A DNA stretch of 64,000 bases from Stieleria mannarensis (GTDB taxonomy: Bacteria > Planctomycetota > Planctomycetia > Pirellulales > Pirellulaceae). Positions 33,298 through 42,167 of the stretch are shown piece by piece; positions within the stretch are counted from its first letter, which is position 1, and every line of letters begins with the position of its first letter. The notes beneath the pieces are model-generated. The model was not told the DNA's origin and searched no databases. It saw nothing but the letters and a program-made list of their open reading frames with translations. Location of the stretch: contig NZ_JACEHH010000001.1 in assembly GCF_014154935.1 (NCBI RefSeq), positions 124,001 to 188,000 of the forward strand. The letters run 5' to 3'. Both the position numbers and the translations under genes were made by a program.

Positions 33298-35646
33298 TCA
33301 CTGGTTGAGTGCCATCTGCACGACGTTGGTGACAATTCTTGCGGCGTCTTCGGTCCCGTAGCCGGGGCACTGGACGGAGTTCTGACTCTCGAGGGCGCAA
33401 CTGATGTCCAGCGGTGAAAACACGACCGCCACCACCTCGTCGACTTCGGCGTATTCCAAAATCGGCGGCGAGGTCTGGCGGCGGATTTGTTGACCGCTGG
33501 CGCCGCGGCCGATGCGTCGAATCGTCACCGATCGAAGGTCGTAACCGTAGTACTGGGTGGACAGCATCGGGTGATCCGAGGGCATCGATTGCAGCGAGTT
33601 CTGGCCCAGCACCGCGGCGAACTCGCGGCGAAACGCGCGGGCAAAGGATTCGTCGCCACAGATCGCGGTGCCCAAGATCACTCCGCCACGCTCGACGAAT
33701 TGCCGCAGCACGTCGCGTTGGCCGGATGACAACACAAAGTCGCGTCGACCGTGGACCCACAACACCGCGACGTCCGCGAGCGTTTGCTCGTCAAAGGCGA
33801 CGGGGTTTTCGGGCACGCTGATCGCGACCTGTGTTTGCTTGCGAATGATGGTCGACGCGTTGGGCAGCGCGCGGCGTGCGTCTTCGCCGCCGGCTCCGAC
33901 ATCCAGCCGCGCGATCCGTGTCGTCCCCCGCTCGCTCGATTCCACGCCGTCGGCCTGCAGCACGATCTGGGCGTCCAATTTGTCTTTCAGTTCTCGCCCC
34001 GTCGCATAAGCGATGATGTTTTGGCCGATGCGGATCGAATGATCGATCTGGCGGCGAACCGGATCGTCGGGGTCGCCGCGGTGAAACAGTCGGTCGCCCA
34101 ATTCCCAGCGACACGTCAGGCTTTGCGGCACGTAAAACACTGCGGTCCGGCAGCACGCTTGGACACCATAGACCCAAAACCCGTTGGGCATCGCGCCGAT
34201 ATCGACGTTCCGCTCCGCATTCCAAACCGGATGGGAAGTCGGCAGACGTTCCAGCGGCGCACCGGGATACCACTCGGCACACAGGTTTGCGACGCTGTTT
34301 TGAAAATTTGCGGCATTCCCACAACCGCTGTCACCGCTGGCGTCAAAGACGATCGTGCCGCCCTGGTCGACATAGTCTTTCAGCAAGTCGCTTTCGTTGG
34401 CATCCAGCGAAAGGGCTTGTTTGCCGCTGATCACCAACACGGGGGTTTGCAGCAGGTCGACCAGCGAGGCGTCGTCCAGCCGCACGGTTTGCCAAGTCAA
34501 ATCGCGTCCCCAGCCGCGTTCGACGTGTCGCACGAGTTGACGCAAGGCATCGGGGTGCGGTTGCCATTCGGATTGTCCGGCACGATCACGCTGCAATTGC
34601 CCGACGACGACTTGACGTTTGCCTTTGGAAAGAAACAGCAGCGCGAACGAGGTGGCGACGGTGGGACGTTCCCATTGTCCGCCTTCCCAGAATCCTTGAA
34701 AGTCATCCTGTTGCGCGATCAATCGTTCGGCACCTTCGCGATACCAATCGTGACCGCCAAAGAAACGACGCCCGGAAAGTCGTCCGGTGCGTTCGACGGC
34801 GTAGAGATAGTAGTAGTAGGTGTCGGCACTGCCGCCGGGATTGACATCGACACTGAATCGCTGGGCCAGCCAATCGATGCCGCGCGCGATCGGGTCGTCC
34901 TCGGTCGCTTCACCGCCGCAACATTCAATCTTGCCGTCGGTGACCGATGAACTGACGTTGCCCAGCCGACCGTTGGCGATGATCAATGACGCGATGCCCG
35001 CACAGGTCATGCTTCCCGTCGCCGAGCTGCCTCCGTAACCCCAACCCCCGTTAGGTTTTTGCTGCAGTTCCCAGTAGTCGATCGCTTGCTCAAACACCTT
35101 CGGGTCGACCGCCACGCCACGGTCCTGGGCGGCTCCGAGAGCCAACAACGCAAACTGTGCATTGGAGGGGTCGCCGCCGAATTGGCGTTTCCCGCCGTAG
35201 CTCCAGGCCCCGATGGCGGTTTGGGATTCGGTCAACCAGGTCACGTTGTTGCGAATCCGCGGCAGATCACTGGCCGATCCGTGTTGGCAAAACACCAGCG
35301 TTTGCAGCGCCACCGAATAGGTGCTTTCGGCAACCGTGGCCCGTAAATACGTCATCGCCCGCTTGATCGCCGGGTCGTCACGCGAGACGCCGGCGTTCAG
35401 AAGCGCGAGCGTGCACAGCGACGAAAGCCCGCACGATTGGCCCTGAAACTCATCCCAGCCGCCACGTTCGCCCTGTGTGCTGCGAAGATAGGTAATCCCG
35501 CGATCGATCGCGCGATTGACCGCCGCGGCATCCACGTCGGCGTGAACCGGTGCGGGGACCGTCCAAAATGCGACAACGACGGAAAAAACTAGCGTGATGC
35601 GGCCAAACAATCGGTGGTCCCCCTTTCCAGTAACCTGTCCCACCAT
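33298..35646 (-). CDS. prenyltransferase/cyclase-repeat protein with two DUF4159-like domains
   Basis: A 782-residue exported protein from the ATG at 35646 (signal FGRITLVFSVVVAFWTVPAP); longer in-frame sequence upstream lies in repeat B and is unlikely. Residues ~40-370 contain alpha/alpha-toroid cyclase-type repeats (GITYLRSTQGERGGWDEF, AIDYWELQQKPNGGWGYGG). Residues ~420-570 (TPVLVISGKQALSL, DYVDQGGTIVFDASG) and ~640-760 (DVAVLWVHGRRDFVLSSGQR, QFVERGGVILGTAICGD) look like two tandem copies of a DUF4159-type glutamine-amidotransferase-like fold. The gene is divergent from MoxR-DUF58, a neighbourhood common in Planctomycetota. The function is unknown; it may act in envelope processes with MoxR. 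Confidence 0.8.
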   Translation of the reverse strand: MVGQVTGKGDHRLFGRITLVFSVVVAFWTVPAPVHADVDAAAVNRAIDRGITYLRSTQGERGGWDEFQGQSCGLSSLCTLALLNAGVSRDDPAIKRAMTYLRATVAESTYSVALQTLVFCQHGSASDLPRIRNNVTWLTESQTAIGAWSYGGKRQFGGDPSNAQFALLALGAAQDRGVAVDPKVFEQAIDYWELQQKPNGGWGYGGSSATGSMTCAGIASLIIANGRLGNVSSSVTDGKIECCGGEATEDDPIARGIDWLAQRFSVDVNPGGSADTYYYYLYAVERTGRLSGRRFFGGHDWYREGAERLIAQQDDFQGFWEGGQWERPTVATSFALLFLSKGKRQVVVGQLQRDRAGQSEWQPHPDALRQLVRHVERGWGRDLTWQTVRLDDASLVDLLQTPVLVISGKQALSLDANESDLLKDYVDQGGTIVFDASGDSGCGNAANFQNSVANLCAEWYPGAPLERLPTSHPVWNAERNVDIGAMPNGFWVYGVQACCRTAVFYVPQSLTCRWELGDRLFHRGDPDDPVRRQIDHSIRIGQNIIAYATGRELKDKLDAQIVLQADGVESSERGTTRIARLDVGAGGEDARRALPNASTIIRKQTQVAISVPENPVAFDEQTLADVAVLWVHGRRDFVLSSGQRDVLRQFVERGGVILGTAICGDESFARAFRREFAAVLGQNSLQSMPSDHPMLSTQYYGYDLRSVTIRRIGRGASGQQIRRQTSPPILEYAEVDEVVAVVFSPLDISCALESQNSVQCPGYGTEDAARIVTNVVQMALNQ

Positions 35647-35745
35647 CTTACACTGATGCATCAGCGTGGGCGATGCCGCCGGTAGTCGCCACCACGTGAC
35701 TCGCGAGAGACGTCGATTGTATGACTGCAAGATTTGGCAAACGAC

Positions 35746-35842
35746 TGAGATTCTCTCCCTCTGGGAGAGACGGCGTTTGCGCAGCAAGCAAACGCCAGAG
35801 AGGGCTCACGGCTTGCGAAAGTCTTGGCGACTTCCGCTACGA
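35746..35842. repeat. 97-bp repeat B, copy 1
   Basis: Differs from the 97-bp copy at 42168-42264 at about 8 positions. It holds three nested hairpins: TCTCTCCC / GGGAGAGA, CGTTTGC / GCAAACG and AAGTC / GACTT. It lies between the divergent DUF4159 and MoxR genes and creates false N-terminal extensions on both. Confidence 0.95.
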
Positions 35843-35943
35843 TCAAATCCGTCGCTCAAACAATCGACGTCCCAAGCAAGAGCCGCCTGATTCGACCCCC
35901 GTCCCCTTTTGGCCCGTCCCCTTTGCAAGGTAGCTGCCCTATC

Positions 35944-37005
35944 GTGAGCGCCCCGACTCCACCCAATCCGCCGGCCGCCAAACCCGGCGGTCAACCCGGA
36001 CGTAACCTCGGCGATGTCCTGCGTGAATTCTCCGATCACCAGTCGACGATCCGTAGCGAATTGTCCAAGGTCATCGTCGGACAATCCGAAACGATCGAGC
36101 AATTGCTGGCGGCGATCTACACCCGCGGACACTGCTTGCTCGAAGGCGTCCCGGGATTGGCCAAAACGTTGATCGTCAGCACGCTGGCCAGCATCCTGGA
36201 TGTCAGCTTCAAACGCATCCAGTTCACCCCCGACCTGATGCCTTCGGATATCACCGGCACGCAAGTCTTGGAGGAGGACGAACACGGTAAACGCAGCTTC
36301 CGATTCGTCGAAGGCCCGATTTTTGCCAACATCTTGTTGGCCGACGAAATCAACCGCACCCCGCCCAAGACGCAAGCCGCCTTGCTCGAGGCGATGCAGG
36401 AACGCCAGGTCACCGTGGGACGCGAAACCTATGCCTTGCCGAAACCGTTTTTCACCATTGCGACCCAAAACCCGATCGAGCAAGAAGGGACCTACCCGCT
36501 GCCGGAAGCCCAGCTCGACCGGTTCATGTTCAATATCAAATTGGACTACCCCTCGGCGGCCGAAGAAGAACAGATCCTGACGACGACGACGCGTGGGGAG
36601 TCCGCCACCGTCAACAAGGTCTTGTCCGCCCGTGCGATTCTGAACGTCCAGCAATTGGTCACCAGCGTCGCGGTCAACCCCTTTGTCATCAAGTATGTCG
36701 CCAGCATCGTCCGCGCCACGCGGCCGTCGGATGACACCGCGCCGGAGTACATTCGCGACCTGGTCGATTTCGGCGCCGGGCCGCGGGCCGGACAGAACCT
36801 GATCGCCGGCGCCAAGGCGATCGCGGCGATGGAAGGCCGGTTTAGTGTCGACGTCAACGACGTCCGGCGGATCGCTTTGCCGGTCTTGCGGCACCGCATT
36901 GGGACCAATTTCCAAGCCACCGCCGACGGCATGGACAGCGACGCGCTGGTGACGCGACTGCTTGAAGATATCCAGCCGCCGCAACCGGAAAAAATGGCCA
37001 AATGA
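35944..37005 (+). CDS. MoxR-family AAA+ ATPase
   Basis: A 353-residue ATPase. The GTG at 35944 (VSAPTPPNPPAAKPGGQ) is preferred; a TTG farther up lies inside repeat B. Walker A is EGVPGLAKT, Walker B ILLADEINRTPPKTQ, the sensor motif ATQNPIEQEGTYPLPEAQLD, and a C-terminal lid with RAGQNLIAGAKAIA. MoxR proteins are cytosolic chaperone-like ATPases that activate partner vWA/DUF58 proteins. It overlaps the DUF58 gene by 4 bp (ATGA), so the two are translationally coupled. Confidence 0.95.
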   Translation: MSAPTPPNPPAAKPGGQPGRNLGDVLREFSDHQSTIRSELSKVIVGQSETIEQLLAAIYTRGHCLLEGVPGLAKTLIVSTLASILDVSFKRIQFTPDLMPSDITGTQVLEEDEHGKRSFRFVEGPIFANILLADEINRTPPKTQAALLEAMQERQVTVGRETYALPKPFFTIATQNPIEQEGTYPLPEAQLDRFMFNIKLDYPSAAEEEQILTTTTRGESATVNKVLSARAILNVQQLVTSVAVNPFVIKYVASIVRATRPSDDTAPEYIRDLVDFGAGPRAGQNLIAGAKAIAAMEGRFSVDVNDVRRIALPVLRHRIGTNFQATADGMDSDALVTRLLEDIQPPQPEKMAK

Positions 37006-37919
37006 GCTCGTTGCTCTCGCCCGAAGCACTGCAAGGTATCAAACGCCTGGACCTTCGCGCCCGGATGGTCGTGCGTGGGTTTCTGCAAGGGCTGCACAGC
37101 AGTCCCTTTCATGGTTTTTCCGTCCAGTTCAGCGAGCATCGACGCTACAACCGCGGTGACGACCCCAAACTGATCGACTGGTTGGTCTATGCCAAGACCG
37201 ACAAGTACTTTGTCAAACGATTTGAATCGGAAACCAACCTGGTCGGCTACCTGGTCATCGACCTGTCTAAATCGATGGGGTTCACCGAAAGCCAATCGAT
37301 GACGAAGTTCGAGTACGTGACCTGTTTGGCCGCCGCGCTGACGTACTTGATGATCATGCAACAAGACCCGGTCGGCTTGATCACGTTTGACGAAAAACTG
37401 CATGCGTCCCTGCCCGCTCGCTCGCGTCGCGGGCATTTGGGCGACGTCATCGCAAGGCTTTCGAACCTGAAGCCCGCCGGGGCGACCGACGTCCCCGCCG
37501 CGTTGACTCAGGTGGCCGCCATGCTGAAGCAGCACTCGCTGGTGATGCTGTTTAGCGATTTGTGGCCGGCCGATGATGGCGAAAAAACGTGGCTGGAACA
37601 AATCGCCGACGTCGTCTCTTCGCTGGCAAGACTGCGGCACGCCGGGCATGATGTGATCGTCTTTCATGTCCTCGATGCGGCCGAGGTCGAATTCCCCTAC
37701 GAAGGCCCGGTGCAGTTTACCGATTCCGAATCCGGACAATCCGTCTCCGTCGACGCCTCCGGGTTCCGCGATGATTACTTGGCCGCGCTGGCCGAATTCC
37801 GTGACGCCTTCCGTGATGGCTGTAATCAACTGCAGATCGACTATGTCCCGCTGGATACCAGCATGCCGTTTGATACCGCGCTGACGGAGTATTTAATGCA
37901 GCGGCAAGGGCGGTTCTAG
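37002..37919 (+). CDS. DUF58 domain protein (vWA-like MoxR partner)
   Basis: A 305-residue protein that opens LDLRARMVVRGFLQGLHSSP and contains the DUF58 hallmark RRYNRGDDPKLIDWLVYAKT. A vWA-like fold follows, with the MIDAS-type motif VIDLSKSMGF, then ATDVPAALTQ and LFSDLWPADDG. It is the expected partner of the preceding MoxR gene. In many planctomycetes the operon continues with vWA/BatA-type membrane proteins; here a repeat block follows immediately after the stop and the operon ends. Confidence 0.93.
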   Translation: MSSLLSPEALQGIKRLDLRARMVVRGFLQGLHSSPFHGFSVQFSEHRRYNRGDDPKLIDWLVYAKTDKYFVKRFESETNLVGYLVIDLSKSMGFTESQSMTKFEYVTCLAAALTYLMIMQQDPVGLITFDEKLHASLPARSRRGHLGDVIARLSNLKPAGATDVPAALTQVAAMLKQHSLVMLFSDLWPADDGEKTWLEQIADVVSSLARLRHAGHDVIVFHVLDAAEVEFPYEGPVQFTDSESGQSVSVDASGFRDDYLAALAEFRDAFRDGCNQLQIDYVPLDTSMPFDTALTEYLMQRQGRF

Positions 37920-37920
37920 T

Positions 37921-38212
37921 GGGGCAGGATGATGGTGGCAAAACGATGGGGGCAAAACGATGGTGGGCAGAATGTTGGGGGGCAGAATGATGGGGGGCAG
38001 AATGTTGGGGGGCAGAATGTTGGGAGAGGTGGATGATGGGAGGTGCGACTTGGTGAGTCGATTCGGGTGGCTCTGCTTGATTGTTTTGCCCCCATCGTTT
38101 TGCCCCTTCTCCTGCCCATCGGCGATTGTTTGCCGTCACCTTGTTCGACCGAATATGATGTGACCCTCCCCCCCCCCTCATCATTCTGCCCCGTATCATT
38201 CTGCCATCCTCC
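37921..38212. repeat. compound inverted module repeat (locus 4)
   Basis: Starting 1 nt after the DUF58 stop are GCAGGATGATGG, GGCAAAACGATGG (x2) and GGGGGGCAGAATG(T/A)TG (x4) up to ~38013. Further on lie the complementary pieces GTTTTGCCCCCATCG and TTTTGCCCC (38086-38109), and CATCATTCTGCCCC and CATTCTGCCATCCT (38178-38211), ending 1 nt before the sulfatase ATG. Two different unit types pair with their own complements, so the whole gap can fold as nested hairpins. Confidence 0.93.
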
Positions 38213-39694
38213 ATGATCCCATCGTCCACGCTCGGTCGAACGTTCCGGCCAGCCATCCTGGCCCTGCTGTTGGTCGGATTTTCCACGCACCCTGCCGCCG
38301 CAGGATCCCCCAACGTGCTGTTCATCGCCGTCGATGACTTGGCATCGACGCTGGGGTGTTATGGCGACCCGATCGCCAAAACGCCGAACATCGATCGGCT
38401 GGCGGCATCCGGCGTGTGTTTCTTAAACGCGTACAACCAACTGCCGCTTTGTAACCCCACGCGGGCGTCGGTTATGACCGGGCGTCGGCCGGATGAAATC
38501 GGCGTGTATGATTTGGACCGCCACTTTCGCGACCAACTGCCCGATGTGGTCACGCTGCCCCAGGCATTCCAACAGCGAGACTATCTGGCGGCACGCGTGG
38601 GCAAGATCTATCACTACAACGTTCCCGCATCGATCGGAACCGATGGGTTCGATGATCCGCCGTCGTGGAACCTGACCGTCAATCCGAAAGGTCGCGACAA
38701 AAGCGACGAGGCGTTGATCTTTAACGCCGAGCCGCACCGAAAGATCAGTGCGGCATTGTCGTGGCTGGCGGCCGACGGCCGCGATGAAGAGCAGACCGAT
38801 GGGATGATCGCCAGCGAAGCGATCAAGTTGATGGAAGCCCACCGTGATGAACCTTTCTTCGTGGGCGTCGGGTTCTTCCGTCCCCACACCCCTTACGTGG
38901 CGCCCAAAAAATACTTTGATCTGTATCCGCTGGAAACGATCGCGCTGCCGTACGCACCGCCGGGGGATCGAGACGACATTCCCGCCGCTGCCTTCGCGCA
39001 CAATTGTCCGATCCCGAATTACAACTTGGATCCGCTGACGTTGCGCCGCGCCACCCAGGCCTATTACGCCTGTGTTTCATTTGTCGACGCCCAGGTAGGG
39101 CGGCTGCTTGATGCGCTCGAGCGTTTGGAGTTGGCTGACAACACGATCGTCGTGTTCTGGAGTGACCACGGTTACCACCTGGGCGAACACAACGGCATCT
39201 GGCAGAAACGCACGCTGTTCGAGCAATCGGCCAAGTCACCACTGATCATTCGCGTTCCCGGTGCGGCGGGCAACGGCCAAGCTTGTCGACGGATCGTCGA
39301 GTTCGTGGACATCTATCCCACCGTGGTCGGCGCGGCGGGGTTTGAAGGGCCACCGGATCTTGCCGGCCGTGACTTGGCAACGTTGCTGAAAGATCCGCTG
39401 GCGGATTGGAATGGCCAGGCGATCACTCAAGTCTTGCGGCCTGCCGATGATCGATTGGAAACACAAGTGATGGGATGCAGCATTCGCACCCGGCGGTATC
39501 GCTATACCGAATGGGCCGAAGGGGCACAGGGCGTTGAACTGTACGATCATCACGCCGACCCGCTGGAATTTGACAACCTGGCGATCGAGCCCGATGCCAG
39601 GCACCAGGCGGTGATCGAATCACTGCGCGACCAGCTGCGCAAGAAAGCCAGCGGCAAGATCCCGCGGGTGCCGGTCAACCCGGCCCGGTTGTAA
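38213..39694 (+). CDS. S1-family sulfatase, iduronate-2-sulfatase-like (CNPTR type)
   Basis: A 493-residue sulfatase with a signal peptide ([20 protein letters not shown]). Metal Asp41-Asp42 lie in [18 protein letters not shown], and Cys80 in [20 protein letters not shown] is the formylglycine precursor. [40 protein letters not shown] and [20 protein letters not shown] closely match the iduronate-2-sulfatase-like (S1_7) pattern common in planctomycetes. The start codon directly abuts the upstream repeat block. A shortened repeat D begins 1 nt after the stop. Confidence 0.93.
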   Translation: MIPSSTLGRTFRPAILALLLVGFSTHPAAAGSPNVLFIAVDDLASTLGCYGDPIAKTPNIDRLAASGVCFLNAYNQLPLCNPTRASVMTGRRPDEIGVYDLDRHFRDQLPDVVTLPQAFQQRDYLAARVGKIYHYNVPASIGTDGFDDPPSWNLTVNPKGRDKSDEALIFNAEPHRKISAALSWLAADGRDEEQTDGMIASEAIKLMEAHRDEPFFVGVGFFRPHTPYVAPKKYFDLYPLETIALPYAPPGDRDDIPAAAFAHNCPIPNYNLDPLTLRRATQAYYACVSFVDAQVGRLLDALERLELADNTIVVFWSDHGYHLGEHNGIWQKRTLFEQSAKSPLIIRVPGAAGNGQACRRIVEFVDIYPTVVGAAGFEGPPDLAGRDLATLLKDPLADWNGQAITQVLRPADDRLETQVMGCSIRTRRYRYTEWAEGAQGVELYDHHADPLEFDNLAIEPDARHQAVIESLRDQLRKKASGKIPRVPVNPARL

Positions 39695-39695
39695 A

Positions 39696-39708
39696 GTGGG
39701 ATAGGCTT
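39696..39708 (+). repeat. 3'-border repeat D, copy 3 (truncated)
   Basis: GTGGGATAGGCTT, beginning 1 nt after the TAA of the sulfatase and in the sense direction, then diverging into TTGCAGACCCG and repeat C. Confidence 0.75.
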
Positions 39709-39720
39709 TTGCAGACCCGA

Positions 39721-39802
39721 GAGTCGCCGTGTTCTCCGAACTCGGTGGACCGAGAAAGCGAAGCTTTACCCCGCGCCGACCTCGGAGAGGACGGCGACTG
39801 TC
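39721..39802. repeat. palindromic repeat C, copy 1
   Basis: Left arm AGTCGCCGTGTTCTCCGAAC and right arm CGACCTCGGAGAGGACGGCG, around a core AAAGCGAAGCTTTACCCC. A copy in the opposite orientation lies at 49122-49219. The arms are imperfect complements. Confidence 0.9.
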
Positions 39803-39853
39803 CAGCCAATCGAAAACGAAGCTGCGGTAAACCCCCCGGCCCCATCGACCGGA

Positions 39854-40627
39854 TCAGCGCGGTGCGGGCGGGGTGAATAGATTCGTCGGTTTGGTGATAG
39901 TCGGCGCGACACCGGGGCTGTGTGAATCGAGCCGCAGGCCGCCCGGCGGTTTGGCAGGTTTGCCGGCCGGAAAGACCACGTCATGCAGACTGCCCAGGAT
40001 CACCACCCGCGTCATCTCCGCGGTGCTCCGCACATTCAGTTGACGGTATGCTTTTTGACGTTCCCGTTCGATCGTCTTGACCGACACCTTTAACTTTGTT
40101 GCGATCTGTTTGTTCGGAGCGCCTTCGACGACGTAGTCAACGATTTGACGTTGGCGGTCCGGCAGTCCTTGATACAGTCGATGGCAACGCAGGACATCGA
40201 ACTGATGCTCGACCAGCGTGCTCAGGCTGACCGCATGTTGGATCGTCTCGATGATCTCGGGGATTTCCATCGAGTTGATGGCGACGACGTGGGCGATCCG
40301 CGCGACGGCTTCCGAGGCCGCCATGCCGCTGGAGTCATCCAACACCAACACGACCGGCGCGACCACGTTCTTTTCAAATAACAGCTGCTCGATGCTGGTC
40401 CATTGTTGGATCCGCGGATCATAGTCCAATAAGACACACGCCACTTCGTTGTCGGCGGCCGCTTGATTGATCAGCGAAGTGATCGAAGAGGACGTTTGGA
40501 AGCGACAGTTCTCCGCCTGTGCTGCCTGGGCGACCTTCGAGAGCCAGCCGGCGTCCTTGCTTGCCGCATACACGACCGGCCGGGGAGTTGGTGTCAGACC
40601 CATCGGGGTTTCGTTGTGGTTCAGCAT
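39854..40627 (-). CDS. LuxR-type response regulator with degenerate receiver
   Basis: A 257-residue protein from the ATG at 40627 (GAAGG a few bases upstream). The N-terminal ~130 residues have receiver-like strands with one candidate phospho-acceptor in VLLDYD (Asp68 or 70). The acidic pair and the conserved Lys-Pro are missing (AHVVAINSMEIPEI). The output domain (~152-212) is a clear NarL/FixJ-type HTH (LPDRQRQIVDYVVEGAPNKQ, LKVSVKTIERERQKAYRQLN). The Pro/Ala-rich tail looks disordered. It probably acts as an atypical receiver-containing transcription factor; no kinase is adjacent. Confidence 0.88.
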   Translation of the reverse strand: MLNHNETPMGLTPTPRPVVYAASKDAGWLSKVAQAAQAENCRFQTSSSITSLINQAAADNEVACVLLDYDPRIQQWTSIEQLLFEKNVVAPVVLVLDDSSGMAASEAVARIAHVVAINSMEIPEIIETIQHAVSLSTLVEHQFDVLRCHRLYQGLPDRQRQIVDYVVEGAPNKQIATKLKVSVKTIERERQKAYRQLNVRSTAEMTRVVILGSLHDVVFPAGKPAKPPGGLRLDSHSPGVAPTITKPTNLFTPPAPR

Positions 40628-40987
40628 CGTTTCGCCTTCGTTGGTTGGCGTCGTCGGGGGGCGGCGGAAAACAGTCACAACCGCGTCAGGATTTTTCTCA
40701 TCACCTGTTGCATCGGCTTGTATGAGCGTTCGCCCTCACCAACCGCGAGGGCGTTTACTACGCGGGTGTTCGCCACGCACGCGCAGAAAACGCAGCGTCA
40801 AACACACGTGTGTGATCCACGCATGTGGGTTGCCGCAAACGGGGGTCAATCGGGATGGCGGCGGGTTTCAGGTTGGGAGTTGGGGGTTGGGCCGTCGCTT
40901 TTCTGGCAATGCGTCACCTGGAATCTGTGACGTTGGTGCGACACACTGTGTGGCGTACTTCTTGATTCCAACGTGATGTGGTGACGG
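40628..40987. other. 360-bp divergent control region
   Basis: Between divergent LuxR-type and oxidoreductase starts. No gene is supported. A short run GGTTGGGAGTTGGGGGTTGG (near 40870) belongs to the GTTGGGAG module type and would read C-rich on the strand of the LuxR-type gene. No promoter was recognised with confidence. Confidence 0.5.
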
Positions 40988-42142
40988 ATGACTGTCTTTC
41001 GAACCGTGGTGGTGGGGACCGGATTTATTGGACCGGTTCATGTCGAAGCGCTCGGACGAGCCGGGGTGCAGGTCGCCGGTGTGGTCGGGTCGAGTCCGGA
41101 AAAGTCGATTGCCGCGTCACGGCGTCTCGGTTTGCCGGCCGACTTCCAAACGCTCGAAGACGCGTTGGCTGATCCCTCGATCGATTGCGTCCATCTGACG
41201 ACACCCAATCGTTATCACTTTGAACAGGCCAAGGCGGTGCTGCAGGCCGGCAAGCACGTCGTCTGTGAAAAGCCGCTGGCGATGAATTCGACCGAGTCCG
41301 CCGAATTGGTTCGCATCGCCCAGGGCAGCGGGCGCGCCGCCGCGGTCGCCTACAACATTCGGTTCTATCCGTTGTGCCACGAAGCGGCCGCGCGGGTCCG
41401 CGATGATTCGCTGGGCAGCTTGCTGCACGTCACCGGTTCTTATGTTCAAGACTGGTTGCTCAAGCCGACCGATTTCAACTGGCGTGTGCTGGCCGCCGAC
41501 GGAGGAGAGCTGAGGGCCGTCGCCGACATCGGCACCCATTGGCTGGACTTGATCCAGTTCATCAGTGGTCGCCGCATCACTTCGGTCTGCGCGGACTTGC
41601 GGACCGTGTACCCGACGCGTCAACGGCCGACCGGTCCGGTGCAAACCTATTCTGGCGACGCCCCCGCGGATGTGGCGACCGAGCCGGTCGAGATCACGAC
41701 CGAAGACTGCGGCGCGATCATGCTGCGGTTCGCCGACGGGGCAAACGGTTGCCTGTGGGTCTCGCAAACCACGGCCGGAATGAAGAACTGCCTGCGTTTC
41801 GAACTGGCCGGGGCGAAGCAATCCTTGGCCTGGGACAGCCAATCGCCCAACCTGCTGCAGATCGGTAACCGCGATCGGCCCAACGAGTCACTGGTCCGTG
41901 ATCCGGCGGCGATGGATTCCACCGCCGCAGCGGTCTCCAGTTACCCCGGCGGCCACAACGAAGGCTTTCCCGATACCTTCAAGCAGCTCTTCCGCAGTTT
42001 CTACGGGGCGATCGAGAAAGGCGTCGTCTCGGATCCGGCACCGTACCCGACATTCCTGGACGGGCACCACGAAATCCTGCTCTGCGAAGCCATCTTAAAG
42101 AGCCATCGCCAGCAGCGATGGGTGGATGTCGCCTCCACCTAG
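40988..42142 (+). CDS. Gfo/Idh/MocA-family NAD(P)-dependent oxidoreductase
   Basis: A 384-residue protein with a Rossmann start (VVVGTGFIGPVHVEALGRAG), the strand-helix CVHLTTPNRYHFEQAKAVLQ and the signature HVVCEKPLAMN, where Lys and Pro mark the active site. The catalytic-region motif GELRAVADIGTHWLDL carries the conserved Asp and His. The C-terminal domain forms the usual open beta-sheet. Members oxidise or rearrange sugars and cyclitols, so it fits the polysaccharide theme. There is no leader peptide, so it is cytosolic. Repeat B follows its stop by 25 bp. Confidence 0.93.
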   Translation: MTVFRTVVVGTGFIGPVHVEALGRAGVQVAGVVGSSPEKSIAASRRLGLPADFQTLEDALADPSIDCVHLTTPNRYHFEQAKAVLQAGKHVVCEKPLAMNSTESAELVRIAQGSGRAAAVAYNIRFYPLCHEAAARVRDDSLGSLLHVTGSYVQDWLLKPTDFNWRVLAADGGELRAVADIGTHWLDLIQFISGRRITSVCADLRTVYPTRQRPTGPVQTYSGDAPADVATEPVEITTEDCGAIMLRFADGANGCLWVSQTTAGMKNCLRFELAGAKQSLAWDSQSPNLLQIGNRDRPNESLVRDPAAMDSTAAAVSSYPGGHNEGFPDTFKQLFRSFYGAIEKGVVSDPAPYPTFLDGHHEILLCEAILKSHRQQRWVDVAST

Positions 42143-42167
42143 GTCATGCGGAGGGCATTGATCGGAT

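Noticed and set aside
35647-35787. N-terminal extension of the DUF4159 gene
   Set aside because: It is encoded by repeat B and its flank, and it would bury the signal peptide; the ATG at 35646 fits better.
35824-35943. N-terminal extension of MoxR from a TTG
   Set aside because: It starts inside repeat B and adds 40 non-conserved residues; the GTG at 35944 is the likely start.
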